A stretch of 64,000 nucleotides of DNA, taken from assembly GCA_964432565.1 (NCBI GenBank), contig CAYSOA010000004.1, positions 39,139 through 103,138 on the forward strand, given 5' to 3'. Under the pieces are notes generated by a model. That model was not told where the DNA came from. It worked only from the letters and a program-made list of their open reading frames with translations, and made no database searches. The stretch comes from CAIOHW01 sp964432565 (lineage in GTDB: Bacteria > Bdellovibrionota > UBA1018). Below are positions 7,697 through 16,246 of the stretch, piece after piece (within the stretch, counting starts at the first letter, position 1; each line of letters opens with the position of its first letter). The translations under genes and the position numbers were made by a program.

Positions 7697-9690
7697 ACCC
7701 CTCTCCTTGTCGGAAAGCGCAGTCGGAAACAAGCCCCCGTCGCAAGGCCTTCCAACAGCTCGATTCTTCCGTGATGGGATTCAAGAATCCGCTGGCAGAT
7801 TGAAAGTCCGAGTCCGGTCCCGGAATGACTGGTGGTGAAGAACGGCACGAAAAGTTTTTTCCGGATCTCCTCCGACACGCCTCGACCATTGTCTCGAACA
7901 TCAATCAATGCCCATCTCCCGTCGCGCGAAAGGGTGGCGGAAAAAGAAACCTCTCTGGCGCCCGCATCCGCACTGTTTCTGACGAGGTTTTCCAGAACCT
8001 GGATGATCGCCTCAGGATCCATCTCCACCTTGATCGCAGGCGAATCGTTGCACCGAACGGCCAGGGACCGTTCGGGTTGTGACAGTGCAACCGACGACTC
8101 CAGGCGCGTCGCCGCGCGATGAAGCCATTCGTCCAGACGAACTGCTTCCAGTTCCGGACTGGACCTTCTCGAGTAAACAAGAAAGCGACTGACTACGTGA
8201 TTGAGACGAGCAACTTCCTCGCGGATGACTCGGGTCCACGGAGCCATCGCCGGCTCATCCGGCAGGAGCTCCGCCGCCCCCTGGATGGCTCCGAGAGGGT
8301 TTCGAATCTCGTGGGCGAGACCTGCGGCCATTTCACCGAGGGTCGCCAGACGTTCGCGCTCGGCCTCATCCCGAACCCGCAGCAGCAGCGCCAGGCTTCG
8401 TCCCGCCTCGTCGAGAAGCTCTTCGACCTCGCGAAGCTGCCGCCAAGACTGTAGTCCGGCGGCCCTGGGCCTGGGCACCTCGCTCAAGTCGACCAGTACC
8501 CAACCGAGCAACTGGCGTTCGAAGAGCGGAAGCACGCAGTTGGCTCCCGTTCGTCGAAGATCGTCCAGAACCGCCTGCAGACGCAGACGCACCCTCGCGC
8601 TCGAGGTACGCTCGATCTCGGCCTGAAGCAGGGGCTCGACAAGAACCGAGAGCCGCCCCGAATCCCGGCGATCTCGCATCTCTTCGGAGAGTGCCCCCAT
8701 GGCCTCGGCGGGATCCTGGTGCAGGAGCACCAGTCTCAGCGACGCAGGCAAAAGAGCCTGACTCACGCCCTCCCTCAGGCCCTCCTGCCAGGATTGCAGA
8801 TCGGCAGCCGATCGGAGCGACTGCATCGACTGCTCGAGCCGCCTTCTCCAGTCGGCGTCGCGATGCGCCAGAAGCCGATCCGTCAGGGCGGAGACCGTGC
8901 GCTGAAGCGGATTGAGCAGCATCACGATCAGAAACGATACGGCAAAGGAGTTGAGCAGAAAGAGCACCGGGTTCTGCTTGATCCAGGCGACGAGCAGCAG
9001 ATAGACACCTGTCAGCACGACAGCCAGTACCAAAAGTACGACAAATCGAGTGAACAGCAGCGGAAGATCGAGAAGTTTCTGCTGTCGAATCGCCTGTCCC
9101 AGCAGGATCAGATAAACACAAAGCAGCAAGTTTCCGAGCGAAGGAAGCAGGTGGCCCATCCAAGGGACGTGATCCATCGTGGAGAGGGCGAGGACCATCA
9201 GCGCTCCGCCAAAGATGACGCCGTCGCGAAGCGAGAGCGGCCGGCGCGTGGCAAGAATGACGAACACCTGCAGCACGACGGTAATGGGCGAGAAGAGCAT
9301 CACCGGCAGAATCGAGTCATGGGCCACCCCGCCACGTCCCCATGAAAGGCCCCAGACCACCGTCAAAACTACCGCCGACAGCAGGCTGACGGCCCAGAGG
9401 GCACGGGAGACGAGCGCTATCCAACCTTCGGGAAAACGCCCCACCCAGATGCGCAGGAAATGCAATGCGACAGGACCGAGCCAGACTCCTGCCAGGAGGT
9501 GCACGGCGTAGTACCCTCCTCCCGCAAAGACCTGCTCAAGGAAAAACGAAAGCGACCATACGAAGACCGCTCCGCACATTGCGGAGAAGCTGAAAAGCAG
9601 CCTGTTCTGAAGGCGCCGCGCCAGGACTGACATGGCCATGCCAAGACTGGTCAGGGACACCAGCAGAGCCGTTTGAGCCAGTAGGTTCAT
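7693..9690 (-). CDS. Membrane sensor histidine kinase
   Basis: A 665-residue kinase. The first 270 residues hold seven or eight membrane helices, an integral-membrane sensor of unknown ligand. Next come a linker (about 280-430, GAF-like in length), the HisKA helix with phospho-acceptor MAAGLAHEIRNPLGAIQGAAELL, and an intact HATPase domain (NLVRNSADAG, DVRDNGRGV, SGTGLGLSICQRI). It forms a pair with the NtrC-type regulator, with which it overlaps by 4 bp. It is divergent from the gene at 9756. Confidence 0.93.
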   Translation of the reverse strand: MNLLAQTALLVSLTSLGMAMSVLARRLQNRLLFSFSAMCGAVFVWSLSFFLEQVFAGGGYYAVHLLAGVWLGPVALHFLRIWVGRFPEGWIALVSRALWAVSLLSAVVLTVVWGLSWGRGGVAHDSILPVMLFSPITVVLQVFVILATRRPLSLRDGVIFGGALMVLALSTMDHVPWMGHLLPSLGNLLLCVYLILLGQAIRQQKLLDLPLLFTRFVVLLVLAVVLTGVYLLLVAWIKQNPVLFLLNSFAVSFLIVMLLNPLQRTVSALTDRLLAHRDADWRRRLEQSMQSLRSAADLQSWQEGLREGVSQALLPASLRLVLLHQDPAEAMGALSEEMRDRRDSGRLSVLVEPLLQAEIERTSSARVRLRLQAVLDDLRRTGANCVLPLFERQLLGWVLVDLSEVPRPRAAGLQSWRQLREVEELLDEAGRSLALLLRVRDEAERERLATLGEMAAGLAHEIRNPLGAIQGAAELLPDEPAMAPWTRVIREEVARLNHVVSRFLVYSRRSSPELEAVRLDEWLHRAATRLESSVALSQPERSLAVRCNDSPAIKVEMDPEAIIQVLENLVRNSADAGAREVSFSATLSRDGRWALIDVRDNGRGVSEEIRKKLFVPFFTTSHSGTGLGLSICQRILESHHGRIELLEGLATGACFRLRFPTRRGV

Positions 9691-9755
9691 ATGCCGTGCT
9701 CTTACCAGAGAAATGGCCTCAAGGTCAGCCGCGACCGCGACGATAGGCCCATTGT

Positions 9756-10235
9756 ATGGGAAAGCGTCTGAATCCCGTTGAATTGGTCATTTTCGGTGTT
9801 GTCACCCTGGGCTTTGTCTTTTCGGCCTGGCGACTGACCCAGGAACGTCCGGATTTCGAAGGCGGAATGCTGGCCCCGATGGCCTCCAATCCCCTCTCCG
9901 AGACCGAACGCGACCCGGCGGCAACGGCTCCTCTCTTCGCCCATGTGTCGTTCGAGTGCGAATCGCTGCGCGAGACCACGGTGTCGGCCTCCAAGATTCG
10001 GATTTCGGGTCCGATTTGCGGAGTCCGCAAGGGAGCTGAAGATCCCGAGATCGTGACTGCAGCCGTAGTCAACTCCGCGAACCAGTTCCAGGCCACGGTC
10101 TTCACGGACCTTAGCGCCGGCAAGTTCTCAACCGACTACATCCCCTTGAATTCAGACAAGAATGCCATCCGGGTGGAGTTTCGCTACAAGAGTGGAAAGA
10201 GCACCACCCACGATCTGGTCATTCTCAAAAACTGA
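9756..10235 (+). CDS. Hypothetical membrane-anchored protein, 159 aa
   Basis: One membrane helix near the N-terminus (VELVIFGVVTLGFVFSAW, about residues 8-25) followed by about 130 residues that would face the periplasm. The rest contains paired short strands and two cysteines (FECESL, GPICGV), which may form a disulfide. I recognise no family. The start is ATG 9756, 65 bp from the divergent kinase start. It is followed closely by the RadC-type gene, so the two could be one transcript. Confidence 0.6.
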   Translation: MGKRLNPVELVIFGVVTLGFVFSAWRLTQERPDFEGGMLAPMASNPLSETERDPAATAPLFAHVSFECESLRETTVSASKIRISGPICGVRKGAEDPEIVTAAVVNSANQFQATVFTDLSAGKFSTDYIPLNSDKNAIRVEFRYKSGKSTTHDLVILKN

Positions 10236-10275
10236 GAAAATCGAAATCGGCGCGTTTCTTGATCTCTCGGCCTGC

Positions 10276-10968
10276 ATGAGACGCACCTCGATTCAGCCTA
10301 AATCCCCCTGGCGCGAACTCCTCGGTTCGCGATCCGCCCATCGCTTCTTTTCCAGCATTGCTCCGGGATTGAGCTCTGAATCCCAGCAGCATTCGCTCTT
10401 CGCGAATTATGCACTGAACCCGGAGCTGTTCGCGCGTCGGCTAGAGCACCTGGCTCCGGGCGAACGACGCCGCATTACTTCCGCGCTGGCCATCGCCCAT
10501 GACTATGCCGTCTTCCGCGAACGAGCCTTTCAGGAGCGCCCGAAGCAGCCTTTCGATCCTTCGGCCGCAAACGAGCTTCTCAAGACTCTGCCTGAAGAGG
10601 CCCGACTGGAGTCGCGTGAATGGATCGGCTTCTGGGCCCAGTTTCGCCAGGGTCACTGGAGTTCGCTGGAGTGGGTGGAACGCGGCGTACGAACCCACGT
10701 CAACTTCGACGCCGGCGAGTTCTTCGGCCGGCTCCTGTCACTCCACCCGCGAGCCTTTGTTCTGGTCCACAACCATCCCTCCGGCGTGACCACGCCCTCC
10801 TGGGTCGATTATCGGCTGACCGAGCGGATTCGAACGATCGCCCGGCAGTTTGGGATTGAACTTCGGGGACATTGGATTGTAGGCCCTCATTCCGAAGACT
10901 GGATTGCCCCCGGCCTCCATCGCATGGAGGCCGGATTCGACATTGAGGGTGAAGACCGTGAAGCCTGA
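10276..10968 (+). CDS. RadC-type JAB/MPN domain protein
   Basis: A 230-residue protein whose C-terminal half is a RadC MPN domain. A Glu in SREWIGFW and the metal motif VLVHNHPSGVTTPSWVDYRLT (H-x-H-P-S-G with a downstream Asp) are present. RadC proteins are commonly annotated as DNA repair proteins, although a direct role has been questioned and the biochemical activity is unsettled. The N-terminal half is less conserved. I prefer ATG 10276 because the region upstream overlaps the previous gene in another frame and has no homologous look. It overlaps the start of the DTW gene. Confidence 0.8.
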   Translation: MRRTSIQPKSPWRELLGSRSAHRFFSSIAPGLSSESQQHSLFANYALNPELFARRLEHLAPGERRRITSALAIAHDYAVFRERAFQERPKQPFDPSAANELLKTLPEEARLESREWIGFWAQFRQGHWSSLEWVERGVRTHVNFDAGEFFGRLLSLHPRAFVLVHNHPSGVTTPSWVDYRLTERIRTIARQFGIELRGHWIVGPHSEDWIAPGLHRMEAGFDIEGEDREA

Positions 10969-11623
10969 CTCCTGCACGACCTGCCACAAGCCAAGCGACC
11001 TCTGCGTCTGCTCGCTCGTTCAGCGATTTCCGAATCGCACTGCCATTCTCGTCCTGCAGCACCCGCAGGAGCCCGACCACGAGATCGGGTCGGCGTGGCT
11101 GGCCACCCAGTGCCTCGAAAACTCGCGACTCAAGGTGGGTCTGAGCTGGCCGAACCTCGCCAAGGCGTGGGGCGAGCCGGTGGATGCATCGCGATGGGGA
11201 GTGCTCTATCTCGGTAGCGGACCCAAGGGGGCAGCCCCGGCGGGTGACTCCCTGTTCTGCGTCGAAAAAAAGGGGACACCACTCGAAGCAACTTCAAATT
11301 CTGCCAAGCTCGCCAAGCTCGAGGGCGTGATTGTTCTCGATGGAACCTGGAGCCAGGCAAAGACCCTCTGGTGGAGAAATGCCTGGCTGCTGAAGCTTCA
11401 GCGACTGATGCTCTCGCCGAAAAATCCCTCACTGTACCGCGATCTACGCCGCGAGCCCCGTCGCGAATGCCTTTCGACGCTCGAAGCCATTGCCGAGATT
11501 CTCGAATCCCAGCGCCAGACGCCCGAAGGCGTGGCGCACCTGCGTGCCTCGTTCAGAGATCTGCTGTCGCGCTATCGCAGACGCCGACAGCAGGCTCGGG
11601 CGGCGAAAGCTCCCATCGATTAA
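10958..11623 (+). CDS. DTW-domain protein, probable tRNA-uridine aminocarboxypropyltransferase
   Basis: A 221-residue DTW-domain protein. It begins with a four-cysteine zinc site (CTTCHKPSDLCVC), followed by HPQE and SAWLATQCL. The signature VLDGTWSQAKTLWW and the SLYRDLRREPRRECLSTLEA block complete the family pattern. Members such as E. coli TapT transfer the aminocarboxypropyl group of SAM to a tRNA uridine. The start is GTG at 10958 or, less likely, GTG at 10949; both overlap the radC-type gene. Confidence 0.87.
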   Translation: MKPDSCTTCHKPSDLCVCSLVQRFPNRTAILVLQHPQEPDHEIGSAWLATQCLENSRLKVGLSWPNLAKAWGEPVDASRWGVLYLGSGPKGAAPAGDSLFCVEKKGTPLEATSNSAKLAKLEGVIVLDGTWSQAKTLWWRNAWLLKLQRLMLSPKNPSLYRDLRREPRRECLSTLEAIAEILESQRQTPEGVAHLRASFRDLLSRYRRRRQQARAAKAPID

Positions 11624-11674
11624 TCCTCGACAGGGGCGACCATCGCGCAAGCCTTCGCACCGCTCAGAGGGCAC

Positions 11675-11938
11675 CTAGCGCTTGCGGTTCATGTTCTGAA
11701 GCATCTCCATCGCCTGACGGAGCTGGGCGTCCTTGCCGCCAGCGGCACCGGGACGACCGCCGCGCATGGCACCCATCTGTGCCTGCATGCGTGCCATCGC
11801 CTCCTGCATATTCTTTGCGCCCGGAAAGGCCACCTGCATCATCTGCTCGGCAGCCTGCTTGAGCTTCAAAAAGATGAACACGTTGACCGCGGTCAAGAGG
11901 GCCACACCTACCCAGCTGAGAATCGTCCAGATCGACAT
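11675..11938 (-). CDS. Small membrane-anchored protein with Met/Gln/Gly-rich tail
   Basis: An 87-residue protein. A single membrane helix lies at the start (IWTILSWVGVALLTAVNVFIFL), followed by an amphipathic helix (KLKQAAEQMMQVAF) and a Met-rich segment (QEAMARMQAQMGAMRGGRPGAAGG). It is a small cytoplasm-facing or membrane-associated protein with no family I recognise. I chose ATG 11938 because the helix starts right there. It lies opposite the lipoprotein gene at 12078. Confidence 0.55.
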   Translation of the reverse strand: MSIWTILSWVGVALLTAVNVFIFLKLKQAAEQMMQVAFPGAKNMQEAMARMQAQMGAMRGGRPGAAGGKDAQLRQAMEMLQNMNRKR

Positions 11939-12077
11939 GCGCCGATGAATGTCACACCTGCCGACGGGATTCAAGGCGCGCAGCCGTGCAGAACGCCCGA
12001 GCACGCCGGTTGCTACGCCGAGCGCCTGAAGGGCTGCTCGCTGCAGCCCAATTTCTCAATCTGCGAAGGAGACTCTG

Positions 12078-12974
12078 ATGAAAGAACCGAAATTGACCCT
12101 GCTTGGAACCGGCACCCTGTTGCCCATCGCCATGGTGGCCCTTCTGGCCGCCTGCGCCGAACAACCGCGAGCGCCAGCCCCGTTCGCCCAACCGGCCCTT
12201 CCCCAGAAGGTACGTTTCGCCGTAAAGGGAGCTGCTGCATCGGAGAATCTCGAAGTCTTCGCGCGGCACGGCGTCGAATTCACACTCGATGGCGCAATCG
12301 AGGTCGGTCCGGCACCCGACGGCCAGACCCATCGCAAGATCCTGCCGGAATCCCAGCGCGTCCGATTGCAGGAGGCATGGTCGGCATTGCAGAACGGAGG
12401 ACTGACGGCCAGTGAAACCTGTGCCACGGCTCCCGACGAGTCGTCCTGGGCATCCAACGCCTGGCGTCTCTCGATTCTTTTCGGCGATCGCGAGACGGCA
12501 TTGTTTCGCATCGATGGCGGTCAGATCTGCGGTCCGGCAAAAGAAGAAAGCCTGGTCGACTTTTCGAAGGTCCTGTTCGAACTCGCTTCGATTCATTACC
12601 CCCGTCGCTTTCCGAGCGCCTGTCTCGCTGGGGCGGATGAGCTGACCGGACGTTTTCAGGAACTGCTCGCATGCGAGAGCGACGCCGACTGCGTGAACGT
12701 GGACCTCGACTTCGCTGGAATTCCTGCTGGTGAAGTGCATCACATTCCGCTGGCGGTCTGTTCGGCACTCCCCCATCTGGGGGCAGCGAATGCTGCGGCA
12801 CTCCAAAAAGAGCGGCGCAGCCTGCTTTCCTTGAAGGCCGAGTCACAGAGAGCCTGTGTAGCCGAGGAGCTCGCTCCCGTGTGCTCAACCGAGCAGGACC
12901 CGGGCTTCCAGAACCACCGTTATCCCGCGCGATGTCAGGCGCAGAAGTGTGTTCCTGGCAGAACTCGGGAATAA
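12078..12974 (+). CDS. Hypothetical lipoprotein, 298 aa
   Basis: The N-terminal signal ends in a lipobox, ALLAAC (Cys at about residue 26), predicting an outer- or inner-membrane lipoprotein. The mature part contains several cysteine pairs (ACESDADCVNVDLDF, RCQAQKCVPG), a pattern seen in extracytoplasmic proteins with disulfides. An AAGGAG lies 6 bases upstream of the ATG. No function can be read. A second lipoprotein gene follows after a structured leader. Confidence 0.65.
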   Translation: MKEPKLTLLGTGTLLPIAMVALLAACAEQPRAPAPFAQPALPQKVRFAVKGAAASENLEVFARHGVEFTLDGAIEVGPAPDGQTHRKILPESQRVRLQEAWSALQNGGLTASETCATAPDESSWASNAWRLSILFGDRETALFRIDGGQICGPAKEESLVDFSKVLFELASIHYPRRFPSACLAGADELTGRFQELLACESDADCVNVDLDFAGIPAGEVHHIPLAVCSALPHLGAANAAALQKERRSLLSLKAESQRACVAEELAPVCSTEQDPGFQNHRYPARCQAQKCVPGRTRE

Positions 12975-12998
12975 TCCTATTCCCAGCAGTAGTGGCAT

Positions 12999-13055
12999 CG
13001 GGGTTGCTTCACTGGCTGGATCGAAATCGTCGATCCTCAGAGGAGCAACCCCGTG
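12999..13055 (+). promoter_or_regulatory. Inverted repeat covering RBS and start of the next gene
   Basis: CGGGGTTGCT (12999-13008) is perfectly complementary to AGCAACCCCG (13044-13053). The second arm covers part of the AGAGGAG ribosome-binding site and the first base of the GTG start at 13053. A smaller hairpin, GATCGA/TCGATC, lies inside (13019-13035). In RNA this leader would bury the start region. Confidence 0.5.
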
Positions 13056-13817
13056 CGTCATTCACCATCCCCTCTTTTGATCCGTCTCATGGCCTGGCTT
13101 CCGGTTCTGCTCAGCACACTGACTGCCTGCTCGATGCAGTCGAGGCAGTCCTACTCCCCCTCATCTCCGCAGACCGAATTGGTGCGAGCGCGAGACTGGG
13201 ACTTCATGACCATGGTCATCAAGGGCGCTCGCACGCAGCTCGAAAATAATGGCCACTTCAGAACAGTTCCCAATGCGTGCTACCGGCGCGAAAACGGTGC
13301 CCTTGAGCTCGAGCTCTGGAACCGAGTCGCCACTGCCGTGAATCGACTGCTCGAACAGCAGTGGCTGGACGAACCCGTTTGCGAGGCGCGTCCGGCCGGC
13401 GCTGCCGACATCTACCAGCCGGTGGTCCTACATCTGCTCAACCAGGAACAAATCGAAATTCTCACTCCCAATGGCTCACGCTTTTGTACTCGTTCGGTCG
13501 ATGTCGAAACCGCATCGACGCTTCTGGTGGCTCTTGCCGAAGTCGGTAAGCGAGCTTCACTGGAGGGCTGCCCCCCTCGAAGTACGTCGCTCTGGCAGGG
13601 CGTGCGAAGCCCCTTGGATGCGGATCACGACTGGCCGGGTGATGGACGCGACGACAATGATGACGATGATCATGGGGATGATCACGACCATAGCCGAGAC
13701 GATGAGCGAAACGATGAGCGAAACGATGACGAGGATCGCGACCAGGACTGGCGAGAGGGGCGCCCCTCTACTCCCCACCAGAAGGGCCAGCAAAAAGGAC
13801 ATCAAAGAGACTGGTAG
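13053..13817 (+). CDS. Hypothetical lipoprotein with Asp/His-rich tail
   Basis: A 254-residue protein beginning at GTG 13053. The signal peptide ends in the lipobox STLTAC (Cys at about residue 27). The middle region has single cysteines in NACYRRENG and EPVCEARP. The last 55 residues are an extremely acidic, histidine-containing low-complexity tail (DDNDDDDHGDDHDH, then ERNDERNDDEDRDQD), which could bind divalent metal ions. Its end overlaps the convergent acyltransferase gene by 16 bp. No family is recognised. Confidence 0.6.
   Translation: MRHSPSPLLIRLMAWLPVLLSTLTACSMQSRQSYSPSSPQTELVRARDWDFMTMVIKGARTQLENNGHFRTVPNACYRRENGALELELWNRVATAVNRLLEQQWLDEPVCEARPAGAADIYQPVVLHLLNQEQIEILTPNGSRFCTRSVDVETASTLLVALAEVGKRASLEGCPPRSTSLWQGVRSPLDADHDWPGDGRDDNDDDDHGDDHDHSRDDERNDERNDDEDRDQDWREGRPSTPHQKGQQKGHQRDW
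13641..13747 (+). repeat. Low-complexity GATGAC repeats in the lipoprotein tail
   Basis: Repeated GAYGAY-type triplets code for Asp/His/Glu/Asn. Within them, the 12 bp unit GAGCGAAACGAT is present twice in tandem (about 13702-13725), which suggests growth by slippage. Confidence 0.6.
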
Positions 13818-14521
13818 GCCTGCAGCATCTTCTCCCGACAAATCGAGGCCAGAGTCGCCACATCGCTTCGTCCCAGCCCCCGGGTGGGCACGGGTTCGAG
13901 TGCCTTGACCGTGATGGTTCCAGAAGTCAATCGGTGCCTGCCGTGGTCGAGTACCGCGCTGATCGGCGAGGCCACCAGCGGAACCAGCGGCAGACCCGTT
14001 TCGATTGCCATATGGAAGGCCCCCTTTTTGAACGGCAGGAGTCCGACACCCGAGCGATTTCGAGTCCCCTCGGGAAAAATCATCACGCTTACGCCACGCT
14101 CTCGAATCTGACGACTCGCCGACCCAATCCCAGCGATGGCCTGATGATGCCGCTTACGATCGAGAAAGATGTTTCCGGCTGCGTAATAAAAGAGATTGAA
14201 GAACGGAATCCACAGTAGCTCGCGCTTGCCGATCACGATCGTGTTCGAGGGAAAGAGCGAGCCGAAAATCAGGATGTCGAGGTTGTCCTGATGGTTGCAG
14301 ATGTAGATGCAGGGCTGAAACGGCTGGAGCGACTCGGCGCCCTCGAGCCGAATTTGAATGCGAGTGATTCTCGAAAGTCCCCAGACCCCGAGCCGCGCCA
14401 CGATTCGATTGAAGTGCGGACTGCCAAAAAGAAACGGAATCAACAGAACACCCACGACCGACATGAAAAGAAGCCAGACCAGCACCAGCAGATAGCGGAC
14501 GAAAAAATCGACGGTTTGCAT
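13802..14521 (-). CDS. plsC: 1-acyl-sn-glycerol-3-phosphate acyltransferase family protein
   Basis: A 239-residue membrane-associated acyltransferase. A membrane helix lies at the N-terminus (YLLVLVWLLFMSVVGVLLIPFLF). The catalytic motif NHQDNLD (H-x4-D) and the glycerophosphate motif FPEGTRNRSG are both present. The enzyme adds the second acyl chain in phospholipid synthesis, making phosphatidic acid. I start at ATG 14521, just before the helix. It is downstream of the lipoprotein gene at 14563 on the same strand. A paralogue acting on other acyl acceptors cannot be excluded. Confidence 0.87.
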   Translation of the reverse strand: MQTVDFFVRYLLVLVWLLFMSVVGVLLIPFLFGSPHFNRIVARLGVWGLSRITRIQIRLEGAESLQPFQPCIYICNHQDNLDILIFGSLFPSNTIVIGKRELLWIPFFNLFYYAAGNIFLDRKRHHQAIAGIGSASRQIRERGVSVMIFPEGTRNRSGVGLLPFKKGAFHMAIETGLPLVPLVASPISAVLDHGRHRLTSGTITVKALEPVPTRGLGRSDVATLASICREKMLQAYQSL

Positions 14522-14562
14522 CTGGCTCCACCACACCACGGCACGGTGCCTGGCTCAAGCCC

Positions 14563-15516
14563 TCACAGATTTTCCCTCAGCCAGTCGAGGTCGATCTCGG
14601 GGTTCCGACTCCCCAGCTGATCCTCCGCCGCATCGGTTGGAATCGTCACGAAGTCGGGATGGTTCCAGCGACTCGATCCGGTCCAGCGTGAACTCAGGAC
14701 AATGTGCCCGTCATTGCCCGGAGCCGTTTCGAAATCATAGGTGTACTCGAGAATCGTCGCCAGACGCTGGATCGAATCGGCGTCGTCATCGTAGGGAAAA
14801 GTGGCCTCGACCCAGGCACGAACATGAAACAGCGAACGCCTCTGAAGATCGCGCGCCACTTCCATCGTGGCGGCGTGCACCGGCGTATTCCAGACCGGAG
14901 GTCGTGGATCGCGATCCATGATAATGGGCTTTTTCTTCTCTCCAAGCATCACTTCGAGAACCCGATGAAACTCGGCCGGAGCCGGATCATCAAAATCCGA
15001 TCTTCCATCCCCGTCGTTACGGCTGCCAAAGATCACACGAGATCCCTCTGGTAACCTCTCGTGGGCGTGAACCCAGAGAGCCTTCTGTTCCGCGATACTG
15101 AAAACTGCCGTGAGCCCCTCCCTCTCGACCCGGCGTTCGAGCCGGGGCTCGGGATGAAGCACTGAGGCCAGCGCCCAGGCGTCGCAACGTCCCTCCCAGG
15201 GCAGGAAGGGCCTCGACTCGCCCCGGATCCTTTGCTCTTCAAATTCCAAAGCACGCCGCCCCGTCAAAAGATCATGTTTACGAAGCGCCGAACGGGCATC
15301 GAGACGGGACAAGGGGTACCAGTAACCGGACCAGGGAATCGTTGCCGCACGAAGAGAGAAAATCCCCTCTCGAACGATCACGGGTCCGTGCAGTCGCGTG
15401 ACGTCTCCCCACTCGACGACCTCGCCGGGTGGAGCAACCAGGGACGAAGAGGAGGGAGGAGCTCCGCACGCGGCCACTCCGATCAGGAGCATTCCGATCC
15501 ACAGTGACTGGCGCAA
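14563..15516 (-). CDS. Hypothetical lipoprotein, 317 aa
   Basis: The signal peptide MRQSLWIGMLLIGVAAC ends in a lipobox (Cys 17). The mature protein has no recognised domain. It contains an Asp-rich segment (SRNDGDGRSDFDDPAP) that resembles a calcium-binding loop, and a region predicted as mixed alpha/beta. It precedes the acyltransferase gene by about 40 bp and may share its transcript. Confidence 0.6.
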   Translation of the reverse strand: MRQSLWIGMLLIGVAACGAPPSSSSLVAPPGEVVEWGDVTRLHGPVIVREGIFSLRAATIPWSGYWYPLSRLDARSALRKHDLLTGRRALEFEEQRIRGESRPFLPWEGRCDAWALASVLHPEPRLERRVEREGLTAVFSIAEQKALWVHAHERLPEGSRVIFGSRNDGDGRSDFDDPAPAEFHRVLEVMLGEKKKPIIMDRDPRPPVWNTPVHAATMEVARDLQRRSLFHVRAWVEATFPYDDDADSIQRLATILEYTYDFETAPGNDGHIVLSSRWTGSSRWNHPDFVTIPTDAAEDQLGSRNPEIDLDWLRENL

Positions 15517-15548
15517 GAGCCCCTCCCTTCTGATTGCCTGCGATGCGA

Positions 15549-16157
15549 CTATTCGGCCTGAACCGGAATTCCGGCGCAGGTATCCACCTCTCGACCGGTT
15601 GCGCGAACCTGAACGGCAGACTCGTTCTTGCCACGCGACTCATCGATTCGAGCGCGACAAAGCTCGGAGAATCCGATCTTCATGTCGAGAATCTCGGCGC
15701 AGCTGACCGGCACTTCAATCGAGAAGTCTTCAATCACTTCCTGGTACCGCTGACAGGCCCCCGAGCTTTGCACGGCTTCGACCTCGGATGAGGTTTCGGC
15801 CACCTTGAACTTGTCCGAGACCACGGTGATGCCGACACGGCGCTCGGACTTGAGGGGAATCCGGCCCGGAACGCCCGCGATCCATGTCTGCTCCTGGTTC
15901 CGGCAGACGACCCGAATATCCTGGGGAGCGCGTTGCACCTCGCTCTTTGAAGGATCGGCACACTGCTCGCGAAAGCGTTCGAAACTCACTTCCGTGGCAC
16001 TCTCCGCAGGAGAAACAGGCCCAGCGTCGCCTCCACCTTCGCCATCGCTGGCCATGGCGTAAAGCGACGTCATGGCCACAAGGCTGAAAATGGCGAGCGC
16101 CCAGTATCCGTTTCGTTCACGCAACTTTCCCTGACTGATTCCACTCTTTCTGTTCAT
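15549..16157 (-). CDS. Hypothetical secreted protein, 202 aa
   Basis: After a short basic segment comes one hydrophobic helix (YWALAIFSLVAMTSLYAMA), a signal peptide or anchor, then an acidic Gly-rich stretch and about 150 residues with five or six cysteines (REQCADPS, VVCRNQEQ, GACQRYQE, VSCAEIL, LCRARID, DTCAGIP). The even cysteine spacing suggests disulfides in the periplasm. I chose ATG 16157 because upstream codons in this frame lie in the leader next to the sigma-54 regulator stop. No family is recognised. Confidence 0.55.
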   Translation of the reverse strand: MNRKSGISQGKLRERNGYWALAIFSLVAMTSLYAMASDGEGGGDAGPVSPAESATEVSFERFREQCADPSKSEVQRAPQDIRVVCRNQEQTWIAGVPGRIPLKSERRVGITVVSDKFKVAETSSEVEAVQSSGACQRYQEVIEDFSIEVPVSCAEILDMKIGFSELCRARIDESRGKNESAVQVRATGREVDTCAGIPVQAE

Positions 16158-16246
16158 GCTACCCCCTCGGTAATCAATTGAACCGGCACCAATTCCGGTC
16201 GGCTGCCGGAATTGCAACGCAGGTGCCACCGAGCGGCCTTGAGGCT

